Source: Coriaria nepalensis
Lineage: Eukaryota > Streptophyta > Magnoliopsida > Cucurbitales > Coriariaceae
DNA: 64,000 nucleotides
Direction of reading: 5' to 3'
NCBI GenBank assembly: GCA_027186245.1
Contig: CP114497.1
Location: 4,347,501 to 4,411,500, forward strand
Within the stretch, counting starts at the first letter, position 1; each line of letters opens with the position of its first letter. Shown here in pieces: positions 62,815-64,000 of the stretch. The notes under the pieces are model-generated. The model was not told where the DNA came from, did no database searches, and saw only the letters and a list, made by a program, of their open reading frames with translations. Both the position numbers and the translations under genes were made by a program.

Positions 62815-64000
62815 GCTAATAAGTCATATGAATGCGATTCGAACGAATTCTATTTTCGCACTTCAAATACGAGTTTCATGCACAACATGCTAATGATCTT
62901 TGTTGAACATGTGTACATTTTTGTTTAAGCTTAAAATTATTTCAATGTGTCACCTCAAGTTAATAAATGATATGAAGGCAATTCGAACGAATTCTATTTT
63001 CACACTTCAAACACGAGTTTCGTGCACAATATGTTAATGATCTTTGGTGGACACATGTGCATTTGTTTAAGCTTAAAATCAGTTCAATGATTCACCTCAA
63101 CCTAATAAATCATATGAAGGTGATTCAAACGAATTCTATTTTTGCACTTCAAACACAAGTTTCGTTCATAACATGCTAATGATCCTTAGTGAATACGTGT
63201 GCATTTGTTTAAGTTTAAAATTATTTCAATGAGTCACCTCAAGCTAATAAATCATATGAAGGCAATTCAAACGAGTTTTATTTTCACACTTTAAACACAA
63301 GTTTCATGCACAACATGCTAATGATCTTGTAAGGATATGTGTGCATTTTTTTCGCCTTAAAATTATGTCAATGAGTCACTTCAAGATAATAAATCATATG
63401 AAGGCAATTCAAACGAATTTTATTTTCGCACTTCAAACACCAGTTTGGTGCACAACATGCTAATGATCATTGGTGGACAGGTGTGTATTTGTTTATGCTT
63501 AAAATTATTTCAATGAGTTACCTCAAGCTAATAAATCATATGAAGACGATTCGAACGAATTCTATTTTCACACTTCAAACACGAGTTTTGTGCACAACAT
63601 GCTAATGATCATTGGTGGACACGTATGTATTTGCTTAAGCTTAAAATCATTTCAATGTATCACCTCAAGCAAATAAATTATATGAAGGCGATTCGAAACG
63701 AATTCTATTTTCGCATTTCAAACACAAGTTTTGTGCACAACATGCTAATGATTTTTGGTGAACAAGTGTGCATTTATTTAAACTTAAAATCATGTCAATG
63801 AGTCACCTCAAGCTAATAAATCATATGAAGGCGATTCAAATGAATTATATTTTTGCATTTCAAACACTTCGTGCACAACATGCTAATGATTTTTGGTGGA
63901 CACGTGTGCATTTGTTTAATCTTAAAATCATTTCAACGAGTTACCTCAAGCTAATAAATCATATGAAGGTGATTCGAGCGAATTCTATTTTTTTTTAAAG
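62815..64000. repeat. Satellite-type tandem array, period about 142 bp, left edge
   Basis: The phrase ATTC within GGCGATTCGAACGAATTC recurs at 62837, 62981, 63123, 63265, 63407, 63549, 63691, 63834 and 63972, giving spacings of 144, 142, 142, 142, 142, 142, 143 and 138. Other landmarks in each unit are CACTTCAAACACGAGTTT, GTGCACAACATGCTAATGAT and TCACCTCAAGCTAATAAAT. Units diverge at perhaps 5-15 percent. The array runs off the right edge, so its total length is unknown. There is no coding function; the 76-codon frame at 63768-63998 is a by-product. Confidence 0.92.

Overview
The window is nuclear DNA from a flowering plant, most likely a eudicot. It has intron-containing genes with GT-AG splice sites, AT-rich intergenic DNA with many microsatellites, tRNA-derived repeats, transposon remnants, and plant-specific families (MYB-CC regulator, FATA thioesterase, mTERF, SOSEKI-free trypsin-like protein, DUF1985 elements). 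The species cannot be fixed from sequence alone. Exon boundaries were read by eye from reading-frame continuity and splice signals.

Layout, left to right. 1-6.3 kb: 5' part of a PRP39 splicing-factor gene (minus strand; its 3' end lies outside the window). 6.4-9.2 kb: a foldback repeat and a broken DUF1985-type transposon gene. 9.3-11.6 kb: ribosomal protein uL14 (RPL23). 13.1-13.4 kb: a small plant-specific protein. 15.8-18.5 kb: a PHR1-like MYB-CC transcription factor. 21.0-21.8 kb: a predicted plastid protein of unknown function. 22.8-24.8 kb: a two-RRM hnRNP-like protein. 25.8-30.6 kb: a two-exon trypsin-like protein whose 3.3-kb intron carries a non-autonomous hAT element. 32.0-33.5 kb: a decayed Ty3/gypsy-type gag. 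36.0-37.5 kb: a single-exon mTERF. 38.0-43.2 kb: a MEB/VIT-like membrane protein gene on the minus strand with several apparent lesions. 43.5-48.5 kb: FATA acyl-ACP thioesterase, divergent from the MEB-like gene. 50.3-52.1 kb: a second DUF1985-type relic. 54.6-58.4 kb: a RING protein carrying EAR-like and SIM-like motifs. 58.5-62.8 kb: AT-rich intergenic DNA. 62.8 kb to the right edge: a tandem satellite with a period of about 142 bp.

The genes are ordinary, functionally independent nuclear genes: mRNA splicing and binding, translation, phosphate-type transcription control, plastid gene expression, fatty-acid release and ubiquitin ligation. There is no operon-like logic. The most unusual parts are the hAT element with five tandem hairpins, the foldback next to the DUF1985 relic, the tandem exon duplication plus frame and splice lesions in the MEB-like gene, and the edge of the 142-bp satellite.
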